52,727 bases of DNA from JABFRJ01 sp033812735 (GTDB lineage Bacteria > Pseudomonadota > Alphaproteobacteria > Rhizobiales > Hyphomicrobiaceae). Below the pieces are notes generated by a model. That model had not been told where the DNA came from. It searched no databases and saw only the letters and a list, made by a program, of their open reading frames with translations. Positions 1 through 7,777 of this stretch are shown in pieces. The stretch is taken from NCBI GenBank assembly GCA_033812735.1, contig JAPXTA010000016.1, positions 1-52,727 on the forward strand, given 5' to 3'. Position 1 is the first letter of the stretch; every line of letters starts with the position of its first letter. Both the position numbers and the translations under genes were made by a program.

Positions 1-53
1 GCTTCCTAGCGTCCCCGGCAACTCTCCATAAAGCTGCCGAGGAGCGCCTGCGC

Positions 54-2141
54 ATGTCTGTCGTAACAGTCGAGAAGCATGGGGACGTCGCCGTCCTGTC
101 GATCAACAACCCGCCGGTCAATGCGGCGAGCCATGCACTCCGGTCGGGCGTGGCCGATGGGCTCAAGTCGCTCGAGGGCGACGCCAGCGTGAAGGCGATC
201 GTGCTGCATTGCGAAGGCCGCACCTTCGTTGCGGGCGCGGACATCACCGAGTTCGGCAAGCCGTCGAAGCCGCCGATCCTGCCCGAAGTGATCGCCATGC
301 TCGAGACGAGCAAGGTGCCGACGGTTGCGGCAATCCACGGGACGGCGCTGGGCGGTGGCCTCGAGCTTGCGCTCGGCTGTCATTATCGCGTTGCGAGCCC
401 GGACGCGAAATGGGGGCTTCCAGAAGTGAAGCTCGGTTTGTTGCCGGGGGCAGGAGGAACGCAGCGCCTGCCGCGCGCCATCGGCCCGATCGAGGCGCTC
501 AAGGTGATCGTATCGGGCAATCATATGCCGGCGAAGCTCGGACACGACCTTGGCCTGATCGCAGAGATCGTTCCCGGTAACCTGAAAGACGGTGCAATCG
601 CGTTCGCGCGCAAAATCGCGGCATCAGGCAAGAAGCACCCGAGCCTGCGCGAGGACACATCGAAGATCGGCGTCGACAAGACCAAGTTCGAGGAAGCAGC
701 AGGCGAATTGCTGAAGCGCTCGCGCGGCCTCCACGCGCCGGCCAAGTGCGCCGAGTGTGTGCGCATGGCGATCGATCCGTCGATCCCCTTTGACGAGGCA
801 CTGAAGCGCGAACGCGCCGGCTTCATGGAACTCGTCGCGGGCGAACAGTCGAAGGCGCAACGTCACCTGTTCTTCGCCGAACGCGAGGCGGCGAAGATTC
901 CTGGCATTGGTCCCGACGTGAAGCCGCGCGAGATCAAGCAAGCGGCCGTGCTCGGCGCCGGCACGATGGGCGGCGGCATCACCATGTGCTTTGCCAGCGC
1001 CGGTATCCCTGTGACCATCATCGAGCAAACCCAGGAAGCGCTCGACAAGGGCCTCGGCATCATCCGCAAGAACTACGAAGCGACCGCCGCGCGCTCCGGC
1101 AAGTCGCCTGACACCGTCGATAAGACGATGAGCTTCATTACGGGCAAGGTCGGTCTCGAAGCAGCGAAAGACGCCGACATCGTCATCGAGGCGGTGTTCG
1201 AGGAAATGGCGCTGAAGAAGAAAATCTTCGGAGAGCTCGATCGCATCTGCAAGCCGGGCGCGATCCTCGCCTCGAACACGAGCTATCTCGACATCAATGA
1301 GATCGCGGCATCGACCAAGCGCCCGCAAGACGTGCTCGGTATGCATTTCTTCTCGCCGGCCAACGTGATGCGTCTCCTGGAAAACGTCCGTGGCGCCAAG
1401 ACCGCGCCGGACGTGATCGCGACGGCGATGTCCGTGGGGCGCAAGATCGGCAAGGTGCCGGTCGTTGTCGGCGTCTGTCACGGCTTCGTCGGCAACCGCA
1501 TGCTGGCGCAGCGCTCGAAACAGTCGGAGCGTCTGTTGCTCGAAGGCGCGCTGCCGCACGAGGTCGATGCGGTCGTCACCGGTTTCGGCTTCCCGATGGG
1601 ACCGTTCGCGATGGGCGATCTTGCAGGCCTCGACGTCGGCTGGCGCAGCCGCAAGGACCGCGGCGTGCGGTCCGAGATCGCCGACACCATCTGCGAGGCG
1701 GGCCGCTTCGGCCAGAAGACGAACAAGGGCTACTACCGCTACGAGGGCGGCAAGCGCACGCCGATCCGTGACCCCGAAGTCGAGGCGATCGTCGTCAATG
1801 CCTCGAAGAAGCTCGGCTTCACGCGCCGCCCGATCAGCGAGGACGAAATCCTGGGACGCATGATCTATCCGATGATCAACGAAGGCGCGCGCATTCTCGA
1901 AGAGGGCGTCGCGCTGCGTCCCGGCGATATCGATATCGTCTGGATCAACGGCTACGGCTTCCCGATCGGCAAGGGCGGGCCGATGCACTGGGCCGATAGT
2001 GTCGGCCTCGCGAAGATCGCCGCGTCCTTGAACGAGTACGCCAAGATCACCGGCGACGACACGCTGAAGCCGGCGCCGTTGCTCGCGAAGCTGGCGGCGG
2101 AAGGCAAAGGCTTCGCGTCACTCGCGGCTGGCAAGGGTTGA
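54..2141 (+). CDS. Bifunctional enoyl-CoA hydratase / 3-hydroxyacyl-CoA dehydrogenase (FadB/FadJ type)
   Basis: Catalyses two successive beta-oxidation steps in the cytoplasm: hydration of trans-2-enoyl-CoA and NAD-dependent oxidation of the 3-hydroxyacyl-CoA. The 695-residue product has an N-terminal crotonase domain (about 1-190) with the oxyanion stretch GTALGGGLELA and the two glutamates expected of hydratases (E104, E124 in GLPE). A 3HCDH NAD-binding domain follows from about 295 (GAGTMGG at 301-307), with the catalytic pair H431 (HFFSPA) and E443, and then the C-terminal 3HCDH repeats. Length and order fit the peroxisomal-type/FadJ monofunctional chain. GAGGAG at 39-44 sits nine bases before the ATG and supports this start. 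The stop codon abuts the stop of the convergent toxin gene with no spacer. No thiolase is adjacent, so the partner must lie elsewhere. Substrate chain length cannot be read from sequence. Confidence 0.93.
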   Translation: MSVVTVEKHGDVAVLSINNPPVNAASHALRSGVADGLKSLEGDASVKAIVLHCEGRTFVAGADITEFGKPSKPPILPEVIAMLETSKVPTVAAIHGTALGGGLELALGCHYRVASPDAKWGLPEVKLGLLPGAGGTQRLPRAIGPIEALKVIVSGNHMPAKLGHDLGLIAEIVPGNLKDGAIAFARKIAASGKKHPSLREDTSKIGVDKTKFEEAAGELLKRSRGLHAPAKCAECVRMAIDPSIPFDEALKRERAGFMELVAGEQSKAQRHLFFAEREAAKIPGIGPDVKPREIKQAAVLGAGTMGGGITMCFASAGIPVTIIEQTQEALDKGLGIIRKNYEATAARSGKSPDTVDKTMSFITGKVGLEAAKDADIVIEAVFEEMALKKKIFGELDRICKPGAILASNTSYLDINEIAASTKRPQDVLGMHFFSPANVMRLLENVRGAKTAPDVIATAMSVGRKIGKVPVVVGVCHGFVGNRMLAQRSKQSERLLLEGALPHEVDAVVTGFGFPMGPFAMGDLAGLDVGWRSRKDRGVRSEIADTICEAGRFGQKTNKGYYRYEGGKRTPIRDPEVEAIVVNASKKLGFTRRPISEDEILGRMIYPMINEGARILEEGVALRPGDIDIVWINGYGFPIGKGGPMHWADSVGLAKIAASLNEYAKITGDDTLKPAPLLAKLAAEGKGFASLAAGKG

Positions 2142-2450
2142 TCAGGGAGCGTCGCCCGAGAAGCTTCCGCGGTCCTGAGCATGATGAAAAACGGCTAGAA
2201 CGATCAGGGTGGTCTCGCCCTGATCGATTCGGTACACGACGACGAAGGGCGTTTGCGGGCACCACGCTTCGAATGCCTGCCAAGAGGCGTCCCATGTGCC
2301 GGTGCGCGGATAGCACGCGAGGGTCGTCTCGATGAATCGCCGCAGCCGCGTCATGGTTCTCGTGGCGACGGCGGCGCCGAATGTCTCTATGCCGTGAGCA
2401 AACTGCCGATCGATCTGAGCGACGGCGCGTTTGGCATAGACAATCTTCAT
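2142..2450 (-). CDS. Type II toxin, RelE/ParE family
   Basis: A 102-residue basic protein starting MKIVYAKRAVAQIDRQ, matching the ParE/RelE plasmid-stabilisation fold. It has an N-terminal helix pair with spaced Arg residues, the central ACYPRTGTW loop and a C-terminal beta region (FVVVYRIDQGETTLIVLAVFH) ending in the usual H-x-x-D/R pattern. ParE members poison gyrase and RelE members cleave mRNA at the ribosome; which applies here cannot be decided by eye. It starts inside the stop of the upstream antitoxin gene (four-base ATGA overlap, 2447-2450), the standard toxin-antitoxin arrangement with coupled translation. Its own stop touches the stop of the convergent beta-oxidation gene, so the two transcripts must run into each other. 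Confidence 0.82.
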   Translation of the reverse strand: MKIVYAKRAVAQIDRQFAHGIETFGAAVATRTMTRLRRFIETTLACYPRTGTWDASWQAFEAWCPQTPFVVVYRIDQGETTLIVLAVFHHAQDRGSFSGDAP

Positions 2451-2662
2451 TCGTCGAGCGTGAGGCCATACTTGCGAGCCAACGCAGGGAAAACGCCGGA
2501 CGCCTCTGCGACGTCACCACGATCAGCTTCGGCGATAGCGGCTTCCAGTTCCGCCCGCTGCTCTTCAGTCAGAGACCCTAGCAAGGAGTGAGGGCCGATC
2601 GCGTAGTTCGCCTGGCCTTCTTCGGCAAAGCCGCTTTCGGAAGTGAGAGTCGGCTTTTTCAT
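2447..2662 (-). CDS. Antitoxin of the ParE/RelE-type pair (putative)
   Basis: A 71-residue acidic protein immediately upstream of the ParE-like toxin and overlapping it by four bases. The sequence has no clear DNA-binding motif I can name. It has an acidic helical middle (LTEEQRAELEAAIAEADRGD) followed by SGVFPALARKYGLTLDE, which resembles short addiction-module antitoxins whose C-terminal part wraps the toxin. The assignment rests mainly on gene order, overlap, size and charge; the family is not identified. It is probably the first gene of a two-gene operon, with its promoter in the short gap towards the divergent histidine-phosphatase gene. Confidence 0.7.
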   Translation of the reverse strand: MKKPTLTSESGFAEEGQANYAIGPHSLLGSLTEEQRAELEAAIAEADRGDVAEASGVFPALARKYGLTLDE

Positions 2663-2728
2663 AGCGATTCAGTACCATGTCTTGTATTGCGCGCGCAAGT
2701 TGCAACTCTTGCTGTTGGGAACTACTCG

Positions 2729-3388
2729 ATGATCGAAACACGTTGGTGGTGGGTGCGGCATGCGCCGGTGCCGGATGGCGGGCGGATCTACGGGCAGAAG
2801 GATCTGCCGTGCGACTGTTCCGACGCGGCGGTCTTCGAAGCAGTGGCGGCGACGCTGCCGCACGAAGCGGTGTGGGTGACGAGCCATCTCCAGCGCACGA
2901 CACAAACGGCGGCGGCGATCATCAAGGCGTCCGCAGGGCGTCACGCGCCGGTCGAGATCCCCGCCTTCGAGACGTTCGCCGAACAGCACCTCGGCGACTG
3001 GCAAGGCATGGACCGCGCCGAGTTCCGCCGCATGACCGGCATGGGCACGACGTCGTTCTGGTTCAACCAAGCGCACGAGAAGGCGCCTGGTGGCGAGAGC
3101 TTCAATGATCTGATCGAGCGCGTGACGGTGACGATCGAGGATCTGACTGCGAAGCATCGTGGCAAGCACATCGTAGCGGTCACCCACGGAGGCACCATCC
3201 GCGCCGCGATCGGTCATGCGCTCGGATTGCAGGGTGACACCGTGCACGCCTTCACCATCGACAATTGTTCCGTCACCTGCCTCGATCACATCCATGATCC
3301 GAGCGGGCGTACTGCGGACAAGTGGCGGATCGGCGCGGTCAATCATCGCCCCTGGGGCGGCGCGGCCCGGCCGGGCGTGCATGCGTGA
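2729..3388 (+). CDS. Histidine phosphatase family protein (phosphoglycerate mutase-like)
   Basis: A 219-residue enzyme of the histidine phosphatase superfamily, which transfers phosphate through a phospho-histidine. The N-terminal RH motif is in WVRHAPVPDGGRIYG (H11 as the nucleophile). The loop motif appears as TSHLQRTTQTA, and the second catalytic histidine is in VAVTHGGTIRAA. The RHAPV...GRIYGQKDLPCD start resembles CobC-like alpha-ribazole phosphatases and phosphoglycerate-mutase-like proteins, but no cobalamin genes are nearby, so the substrate is open. The reading frame extends upstream to 2588, but the extra 47 residues have no family counterpart and run into the antitoxin start region. 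The ATG at 2729, directly before the conserved beta strand, is therefore preferred. Confidence 0.85.
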   Translation: MIETRWWWVRHAPVPDGGRIYGQKDLPCDCSDAAVFEAVAATLPHEAVWVTSHLQRTTQTAAAIIKASAGRHAPVEIPAFETFAEQHLGDWQGMDRAEFRRMTGMGTTSFWFNQAHEKAPGGESFNDLIERVTVTIEDLTAKHRGKHIVAVTHGGTIRAAIGHALGLQGDTVHAFTIDNCSVTCLDHIHDPSGRTADKWRIGAVNHRPWGGAARPGVHA

Positions 3389-3799
3389 CGGGCTGCCGGG
3401 GTCAGATCCGGCCGAAAGGTATCGCCCCAGGATGAAATTGTCGGGCGCTGAGACCAACCCGCCGTCATTCCTGCGTGTTGTATCCCCGGAAGACTGAGCG
3501 AAGCGAAGTCTATCCGGGGCCTTTCCCTCGGAAGGGTCCCGGCTCATTTCGCTGCGCTCATGGCCGGGAATGCAACAAGGGGGATGAATTCAGGATCATT
3601 TCGAGGTGGTGTTCGTGGCAGCGGTCAGGTCGCCACGGTGATGACCTACGGGAATTCGGGCGAATACGATTAATCGCGCGGAAGGGCTTTTGCCGCGTCG
3701 TGGACGGCGTCGAGGGCGTCTTCGCAGGGTAGCAGCCAACGAACTGGTAAACGGCCTCCAGCAGCCTTCTGCGTCGCTTTGCGACGCGCTTCCCTGAGA
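3389..3799. other. Intergenic stretch with a hairpin repeat and no convincing gene
   Basis: Convergent intergenic region between the phosphatase and carboxylase genes. It contains the composite hairpin repeat at 3484-3569. The remainder has short open frames in several phases but none with a ribosome binding site or a recognisable product. A leftward frame opening with GTG at 3803 (GTGA overlap with the carboxylase stop) codes for about 81 residues of unconvincing composition. Confidence 0.6.
3484..3569. repeat. Composite palindromic intergenic repeat (CCCCGGA/TCCGGGG family)
   Basis: Two adjoining hairpins. The first pairs CCCCGGA (3484-3490) with TCCGGGG (3513-3519), with an inner AGACT/AGTCT step and a loop holding GAGCGAAGCG. 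The second pairs a CCCGGC (3538-3543) arm with GCCGGGA (3563-3569) around TTCGCTGCGCTC, itself complementary to the first loop. Related elements lie at 7468, 7565 and 7658. They resemble the degenerate intergenic repeats common in Bradyrhizobium relatives. They may act as transcript ends or be passive; which is unknown. Confidence 0.6.
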
Positions 3800-6700
3800 T
3801 CACCAGGCGTCGATGATCGCGCGCCGCTCCGGTAACCGTGATGGCATGCTGGCCATGCCGCGCAAGATCCAGCGGCGGGTATCGGCCGGATCGATGACGG
3901 CATCGATCTCGAGGTAAGCCGCAACATTCGTCGCCTTGCCGCGCTCATAGGACTTCGCGACCATCGACTGGAACAGCCGTTCGCGTTCGCCCTCGGGCGC
4001 TGCCTCCAATTCCTTGCGGAATCCAAGCCTGACCGCGCCTTCGAGACCCATCGGACCGAACTCGCCCGTCGGCCACGACACGGTGAACAGCGGTGCATGG
4101 AAATTGCCGGCCGCCATCGCCTGCGCGCCGAGGCCGTAGCCCTTGCGCAGGATGACTGTGAAAACGGGCACGCGCATGGTCGAGCCAATGATGAAGAGGC
4201 GCGAGGTCTTCCGCACCATGGCTGTCTTCTCGCTCTCGACGCCGACCATGAAGCCGGGCGTGTCGCAAAGCGAAACCACCGGCAGCGCGAAGGCATCGCA
4301 GAGCTGCAGAAACCGGGCGAGCTTGTCGCACGCGGGCGCATCGATCGCGCCGCCGAGATGCTTCGGGTTGTTGGCGATGACGCCGACCGGCTTGCCGTCG
4401 ATGCGGGCAAGCGCAGTGATCGCGCCAACGCCGAAACCGGAACGCAACTCCAGAACGGAGCCGGTGTCGAAGAGTGCATCGATAACGTCGCGGATCTCAT
4501 AGACGCGCAGCCGGTTCTCGGGGATCACGTGCCTGAGTGTGCGCTGATCGCCATGTGCGTGGTCGCGAACTGGACCCTGAAAGTAGGAAAGATACTGCCG
4601 CGCCTTCGCGACGGCCTCGCGTTCGTCGGCAACGAGAAGGTCGATGACGCCGTTCGGGTTCATCACGGAGACCGGACCGACGTCATCAGGCGCGACGACA
4701 CCGAGGCCGCCGCCCTCGATCATCGCAGGCCCGCCCATGCCGATCGAGGAGTTCTCGGTCGCGATGATCACGTCGGCAGAGCCGAGCAGAGCCGCATTGC
4801 CGGCAAAGCAGCGCCCGGCGTTGATGCCGACGCGCGGTGCCATGCCGGAGAGCCGCGCGAACCGGTGGAACGTCGTCGTGTCGAGGCCCGAAACGCCATG
4901 CTTGTCGGTATCGCCGGGACGCCCCCCGCCGCCTTCCGAGAACAGCGCGACCGGCAGTTTCCACTCCGCGACGAGTTCGAGCAAGCGGTCGCTCTTCTTG
5001 TGATTGAGCGTGCCCTGGGTGCCCGCGAGCACCGTGTAGTCGTAGGCCATGACGGCGACACGGGTCCGATCCGGATCACTGGCGGTGGCGGCGTTGACCG
5101 TGCCGATGCCGGTGATCAGGCCATCGGCCGGCGTGTTCTTCATGAGGTCGTCGAGCGAGCGTCGCGTGCGCTGGGCTGCGACGGCAAGTGCGCCGTACTC
5201 GATGAAGCTATCGGGGTCGAGAAGGTCGGCAACGTTCTCGCGCGCGGTGCGCATGCCGAGCTTACGGCGCTTGCTGATAGCCTCGGGCCGGCTCGCGTCG
5301 TCGGTCATGGCGATGCGGTCGAAGAACGCCTGCAGATCGGGCCTGATGTGATCGAGATCGATGGCGCCTGATTTGGCCACGTCGCCGGCGGCGTAATCGC
5401 CGGGGATCAGTTCAAGCAGTGGCTGGCCCTCGCGCACGACATCGCGAGCGGTGACTTGGATCGACGTCACCATGCCCGCGTGCGGTGCCGTGATCACGTG
5501 CTCCATCTTCATGGACTCGATAATCGCAAGCGTCGCGCCGCGTGCAACCGTTGCACCAGCCTCGACGGCGACCGAAACGATGCTGCCGGGCAGCGGCGAT
5601 GTAATGGTGCTCTCGGTCGTGGCCCAATTCTGCGCTGTCTGCGCTGCGCTCGCCGCGCCCTTCGACGGCAACCGGCGGCGGCGCGCGTCAATGGCAGCGG
5701 CAGCGTCGACCAGCTTGCCGACGTGGCTGTCGATGTAACGCGTCGTGACGGCGTGCGTCTGCAAGTCGGATGACGCCAATAGCGCCGACAGCAACGACGC
5801 ATTGGTCGCAAGACCCGTGACATCGAGATCGTCGAGTGCGCGCGCACCTTTGCGATAGAGCGCGGCGTAGTCGTCTCCGGTCGCGGAAACGATGATCTTG
5901 GCGAGCAGGCTGTCGTAGACGGGTTCGATCGTATAGCCGTCGTAGGCATGCGTATCGACGCGGACACCGGGGCCGCCGGGAAGCCGCAGCCGCTCGATCG
6001 TGCCGGCCGCCGGTTTGGTCGAACCATCAGAAAGCATTGTCTCGCTGTTGACGCGCAATTGCATGGCGATGCGGCCGGGGAGCCGTTGCGGCGCCTTGCC
6101 GAGGCCGAGCTTGTGCAAAGTGTCGCCGCTGGCGATGCGGAATTGCAGGGCGACGAGATCGAGGCCGAAGATCTCCTCGGTAACAGTGTGCTCGACCTGT
6201 AGGCGCGCGTTCGCCTCGATGAAGGCAAAGGGGACGCGTGCTGCCGGATTCGCATCGACCAAGAACTCGAACGTGCCGAGGCCCTTGTATGTCACGGCTT
6301 CGGCCATCCGCGCCGCTGCCGCATGCAGCCCGCGGCGCACGGTGTCGTCGAGGGCCGGCGCCGGCGCGATCTCGATCAGCTTTTGATGGCGGCGCTGCAT
6401 AGTGCATTCGCGCTCGCCCAGAACAGCGACCGCGCCAGTGCCATCGCCGACGATCTGCACCTCAATGTGGCGCGCAGCAAGCATGGCCTGCTCGACATAC
6501 AACGCATCGGAGCCGAAAGCCTTGAGTGCTTCCGATCCACAGCGCGCGAACGCGTCGGCGATATCCTCCCGCTTTGTGACGAGTCTGATGCCGCGCCCGC
6601 CGCCGCCAGCGACGGCCTTGATCATCATGGCCGTGTCTCCGGCACTGCCGCCATTCCCCCCACCCCCGACCCCTCCCCACGAGGGGGAGGGGAGGACGGC

Positions 6701-7243
6701 TGACTCTCCCCCTCTCCACGACGTGGAAGGTTGCCCGGCTGAAGTTCCTCCTCCCCTTGATGGGGAGGGGTTAGGGGTGGGTTGCGCAATGGCAATGCTA
6801 TCGAAGAATGCGAGTGCCTCATCGAGGCTGATCGGGCGATCGATCCCCGCGAGCAACGGCACATCGCAGCGCGCGGCCAGCGCGCGGGCAGCGGCCTTGT
6901 CACCGAGCACGCGCAAGGTTTCCGGCGAAGGCCCGACGAAGATGACACCTGCTTTGGCACAGGCGGATGCGAGTGCATCGCTCTCGCTCAAGAACCCGTA
7001 GCCGGGATGAAGCGCATCGGCACCATTCGCTGCCGCCGCATCGACGAGTGCTGCAACATCGAGATACGCGCGCGGGCCACTGTCTTTGAGCATCACGGCC
7101 TCGTCGGCGGCGACGACATGGGCCGAGGCAGCATCGTCGATGGCAGCGATCGCGACGGTCTTCAATCCAAGTTCGCGAGCGGACCTCGCGATACGAACGG
7201 CAACCTCGCCACGATTGGCAATCAGCACTTTACGGACGGACAT
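3800..7243 (-). CDS. Single-chain biotin-dependent acyl-CoA carboxylase (LCC-like)
   Basis: One 1147-residue chain holding all parts of an acyl-CoA carboxylase. Biotin carboxylase occupies about 1-510 (start VRKVLIANRGEVAVRI, glycine-rich ATP loop AVAGGGGRGIR near 210-220, EANARLQVEHTVTE near 343-356). The biotinyl carrier domain is about 540-615, with the target lysine K579 in IIESMKMEH. The carboxyltransferase domain runs from about 640 to the end. ATP-driven carboxylation of biotin and transfer to an acyl-CoA in the cytoplasm is the family role. The order BC-carrier-CT on one chain matches the long-chain acyl-CoA carboxylases known from Mycobacterium and Rhodopseudomonas, so a broad or long-chain substrate is likelier than acetyl-CoA alone. 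Residues 155-195 are not part of the fold: they are coded by a palindromic repeat inserted in frame just before the ATP loop (see 6659-6781). The frame is otherwise intact. Confidence 0.9.
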   Translation of the reverse strand: MSVRKVLIANRGEVAVRIARSARELGLKTVAIAAIDDAASAHVVAADEAVMLKDSGPRAYLDVAALVDAAAANGADALHPGYGFLSESDALASACAKAGVIFVGPSPETLRVLGDKAAARALAARCDVPLLAGIDRPISLDEALAFFDSIAIAQPTPNPSPSRGGGTSAGQPSTSWRGGESAVLPSPSWGGVGGGGNGGSAGDTAMMIKAVAGGGGRGIRLVTKREDIADAFARCGSEALKAFGSDALYVEQAMLAARHIEVQIVGDGTGAVAVLGERECTMQRRHQKLIEIAPAPALDDTVRRGLHAAAARMAEAVTYKGLGTFEFLVDANPAARVPFAFIEANARLQVEHTVTEEIFGLDLVALQFRIASGDTLHKLGLGKAPQRLPGRIAMQLRVNSETMLSDGSTKPAAGTIERLRLPGGPGVRVDTHAYDGYTIEPVYDSLLAKIIVSATGDDYAALYRKGARALDDLDVTGLATNASLLSALLASSDLQTHAVTTRYIDSHVGKLVDAAAAIDARRRRLPSKGAASAAQTAQNWATTESTITSPLPGSIVSVAVEAGATVARGATLAIIESMKMEHVITAPHAGMVTSIQVTARDVVREGQPLLELIPGDYAAGDVAKSGAIDLDHIRPDLQAFFDRIAMTDDASRPEAISKRRKLGMRTARENVADLLDPDSFIEYGALAVAAQRTRRSLDDLMKNTPADGLITGIGTVNAATASDPDRTRVAVMAYDYTVLAGTQGTLNHKKSDRLLELVAEWKLPVALFSEGGGGRPGDTDKHGVSGLDTTTFHRFARLSGMAPRVGINAGRCFAGNAALLGSADVIIATENSSIGMGGPAMIEGGGLGVVAPDDVGPVSVMNPNGVIDLLVADEREAVAKARQYLSYFQGPVRDHAHGDQRTLRHVIPENRLRVYEIRDVIDALFDTGSVLELRSGFGVGAITALARIDGKPVGVIANNPKHLGGAIDAPACDKLARFLQLCDAFALPVVSLCDTPGFMVGVESEKTAMVRKTSRLFIIGSTMRVPVFTVILRKGYGLGAQAMAAGNFHAPLFTVSWPTGEFGPMGLEGAVRLGFRKELEAAPEGERERLFQSMVAKSYERGKATNVAAYLEIDAVIDPADTRRWILRGMASMPSRLPERRAIIDAW
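6659..6781. repeat. Palindromic repeat inserted in frame within the carboxylase gene
   Basis: A 123-bp element bounded by imperfect inverted repeats. The left arm begins CCCACCCCCGACCCCTCCCC (6659-6678). The right arm, read on the other strand, begins CCCACCCCTAACCCCTCCCC (6781 downward). Inside are further hairpins (6670-6692 and 6751-6767) made of CCCCTCCCCA and its complement. The length equals exactly 41 codons, so the carboxylase frame stays open and the element is translated as residues 155-195, rich in Pro, Ser and Gly. The type looks like the CCCTCCCC-ended palindromes found between genes in many Hyphomicrobiales. The arms are read directly; the family relation is from memory. Confidence 0.85.
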
Positions 7244-7467
7244 GCAGCATTCCCCGTTTCCCTTTGCGGCAACAGTTGCCGGTATCGGTCACGAGTGCAA
7301 GCCGGAGCCGTTGCGTCGAAACAGGCTCGCGCCAACCACCGCTTCTTGTCCGATGCGGTCTGCCTCAGCGTGAAGTCCCGGATGAATAGCGGAGTGTCAA
7401 CCCGTCAGATCGATCCGGGACTACGTTGGTATTGTGGGCTGGAAGTGCGCCAACCCTTTACCGTCGT

Positions 7468-7507
7468 GGCCCCGGATACGCTCGCTGAACCGCGCCCGTT
7501 CCGGGGA
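7468..7507. repeat. 40-bp hairpin repeat, copy 1
   Basis: Begins GGCCCCGGATACGCTCGCTG and ends GTTCCGGGGA. The CCCCGGA and TCCGGGG ends form a stem. It matches the copy at 7658-7697 with three mismatches over 40 bases and shares its stem ends with the repeat at 3484. Confidence 0.7.
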
Positions 7508-7564
7508 AGCAGAAAATTGTGACGCGTGGTCGCTGATTTGCTTGCTCTCTCCAAATCATCCCTT

Positions 7565-7607
7565 CCCGGACGAGCTGCGAAGCGTCAGCGCAGCAGGTCG
7601 ATCCGGG
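7565..7607. repeat. Hairpin repeat of the same family, divergent loop
   Basis: CCCGGA at 7565-7570 pairs with TCCGGG at 7602-7607. The loop contains GCGAAGCG, also present in the loop of the repeat at 3484, and a further pairing segment (CTGCG with CGCAG). Confidence 0.5.
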
Positions 7608-7657
7608 ATCAAGTCTTATAGGTGAGGCACAAGTCTGCACATCATCATTGCCGCCGC

Positions 7658-7697
7658 GGCCCCGGATACACTCGCTGAAGCGCGCCCGTTCCGGGAA
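7658..7697. repeat. 40-bp hairpin repeat, copy 2
   Basis: Begins GGCCCCGGATACACTCGCTG and ends GTTCCGGGAA; three mismatches to the copy at 7468-7507 in the same orientation, 190 bases away. It lies about 80 bases upstream of the HisD-family start codon. Confidence 0.7.
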
Positions 7698-7777
7698 TGC
7701 ATGGCGCTCTGAGGAAGCGCCCTCGACGCGGTTGCAGCAATCGGTAAGGTGGTCCCGTTACCGGGGAGGATAAGGCA

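Larger units (their letters stand above)
7244..7777. other. Repeat-rich intergenic region between divergent carboxylase and HisD-family genes
   Basis: This region separates the divergent starts of the carboxylase and the HisD-family dehydrogenase, so both promoters should lie here. It holds three hairpin repeats (7468-7507, 7565-7607, 7658-7697). No open frame has both a plausible start signal and a recognisable product. I could not identify a convincing -35/-10 pair. Confidence 0.55.

Noticed and set aside
624..1988. 454-codon leftward open frame opposite the beta-oxidation gene
   Set aside because: Antisense shadow of a GC3-rich gene; Arg/Ala/Asp-rich composition with no domain, while the opposite strand is a clear enzyme.
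3475..3732. 85-codon frame beginning in the 3484 hairpin repeat
   Set aside because: Its N-terminus is a translation of the repeat itself, a common source of spurious small genes; the rest is featureless.
3558..3803. 81-codon leftward frame starting GTG in a GTGA overlap with the carboxylase stop
   Set aside because: The overlap is suggestive, but the protein is low in complexity and very basic, has no family, and a different frame over the same DNA (ending at 3670) looks equally good, so neither is supported.
4097..5371. 424-codon rightward open frame within the carboxylase gene
   Set aside because: Shadow frame, no recognisable motif, fully inside a well-supported gene.
6602..7001. Possible frameshift or mis-assembly in the carboxylase around the Pro/Gly-rich segment
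   Set aside because: Frame is continuous on both sides, and the odd segment coincides exactly with a 123-bp inverted-repeat element, which explains it better.
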